A stretch of 64,000 nt of DNA. It comes from Bombus terrestris (taxonomy: Eukaryota > Arthropoda > Insecta > Hymenoptera > Apidae). The stretch is taken from NCBI RefSeq assembly GCF_910591885.1, contig NC_063285.1, positions 1,860,001-1,924,000 of the forward strand, read 5' to 3'. A program made the position numbers and the translations under genes. The notes beneath the pieces were generated by a model. It was not told where the DNA came from. It saw only the letters and a list, made by a program, of their open reading frames with translations, and did no database searches. The number at the start of each line of letters is the position of its first letter. Positions within the stretch are counted from its first letter, which is position 1. Shown one piece after another: positions 63,450 to 64,000 of the stretch.

Positions 63450-64000
63450 TTTACATTTCTCTTAGTTTACATTCATCCATGACCTAAACCTTTCGAATTT
63501 CTCTCTACACAGTGCCTTCGTAAAAATATCCGCAGTATTTTCGTCTGTACTTACTTTAAGTATGTTTATCTTGTTCTCCTTTAAGCACTCGTGAACATAG
63601 TGATAATGAACTTTAATGTGTTTAGAATTTTTTGTAAAATTTCCATGCTTTGCTATACTTACCACTTCAGAGTTATCCTCATAAATTTGTACAGGGTTAT
63701 CGTCTAAATTTACATTGATGATTTTCATAATTTCCCTAATAGACATTAATTCATTCGCCGCTTCCGGTAGAGCTACATACTCTGCATAGGTCGAGGCTTT
63801 TGTCACACACCTTTGTTTTTTAGACTTCCAACCGATTACATTTCCATACAATCTAATTACATATCCAGAGTCGATTTCCTATCTAAATGATCTCCTGCCC
63901 AATCAGCGTCCACATAACAATCTATCGTTTCACATTTTTCATTCCTTTTATAATCTAATCTTAAATCTCTAGTCCGGTACAAATATTTCAATATTCGCAA
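63450..64000 (-). pseudogene. copia (Ty1) pol, RNase H end
   Basis: The minus strand encodes the C-terminal RNase H of a copia polyprotein: RILKYLYRTRDLRLDYKRNE and CYVDADWAGDHLDRKST near 63870-64000, then a frame change near 63870, then IGWKSKKQRCVTKASTYAEY, QIYEDNSEVVSIAKHGNFTK, KHIKVHYHYVHECLKENKIN and TADIFTKALCREKFERFRSW (63462-63851). These are the classic DADWA, STAEAEY-like, DN and H motifs of this family. RT and integrase would lie beyond the right edge. The element is inserted into the R1-like LINE. Confidence 0.85.

Overview
The window is repeat-dense, AT-rich arthropod nuclear DNA. The retroelement families (jockey-like and R1-clade LINEs, gypsy, copia) and one arthropod-type SET/MYND gene fragment point to an insect. 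A hymenopteran is my best guess, but nothing here proves it. No intact host gene lies inside the window. The only convincing host coding sequence is two exons of an SMYD/msta-like gene on the plus strand (35649-35805 and 58708-59063). They join in phase across an intron of about 22.9 kb.

Layout. 1-4.4 kb: nested relics of two gypsy families, one carrying a precise 438-bp insertion, followed by a 5S rRNA pseudogene. 4.8-7.1 kb: a decayed jockey-type ORF1 (minus). 7.1-12 kb: a mosaic of short repeats, piggyBac-like TTAA elements, LTR-like pieces and LINE tails. 12.46-14.8 kb: extremely AT-rich DNA with one cloverleaf-forming mitochondrial-type tRNA-Met, several decayed copies and a 133-bp tandem array, possibly a nuclear copy of mitochondrial DNA. 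15-22 kb: mostly non-coding, with two long-TIR MITEs and a gypsy integrase tail. 22.2-28.6 kb: PIF1-like helicase relic, a gypsy LTR plus gag-protease with two SAP motifs (minus), and a 1.66-kb long inverted-repeat element. 29-33.3 kb: a nearly complete jockey LINE (minus). 33.3-40.2 kb: MITEs, the first host exon and a jockey RT relic.

The centrepiece is a pair of nearly identical 5.67-kb R1-clade LINEs in tail-to-tail orientation: copy A at 40274-45942 (plus) and copy B at 49526-55195 (minus), separated by 3.58 kb. Their flanking target-site sequences are exchanged. The 16 bp before the 5' end of B are found exactly after the 3' end of A, and about 13 bp before A recur after B. That is the signature of an inversion of the spacer by recombination between the two copies. 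A jockey 5' UTR left of A and its ORF1 at the far end of the spacer would become adjacent again if the spacer were flipped back. Both copies also share three ORF2 lesions.

55.2-64 kb: an R1 3' fragment, intronic AT-rich DNA, the second host exon, a decayed R1-like LINE (minus) and a copia element entering from the right edge (minus). The genes do not form an operon or pathway. The biology is that of a large intron and its surroundings repeatedly invaded, recombined and eroded by mobile elements.
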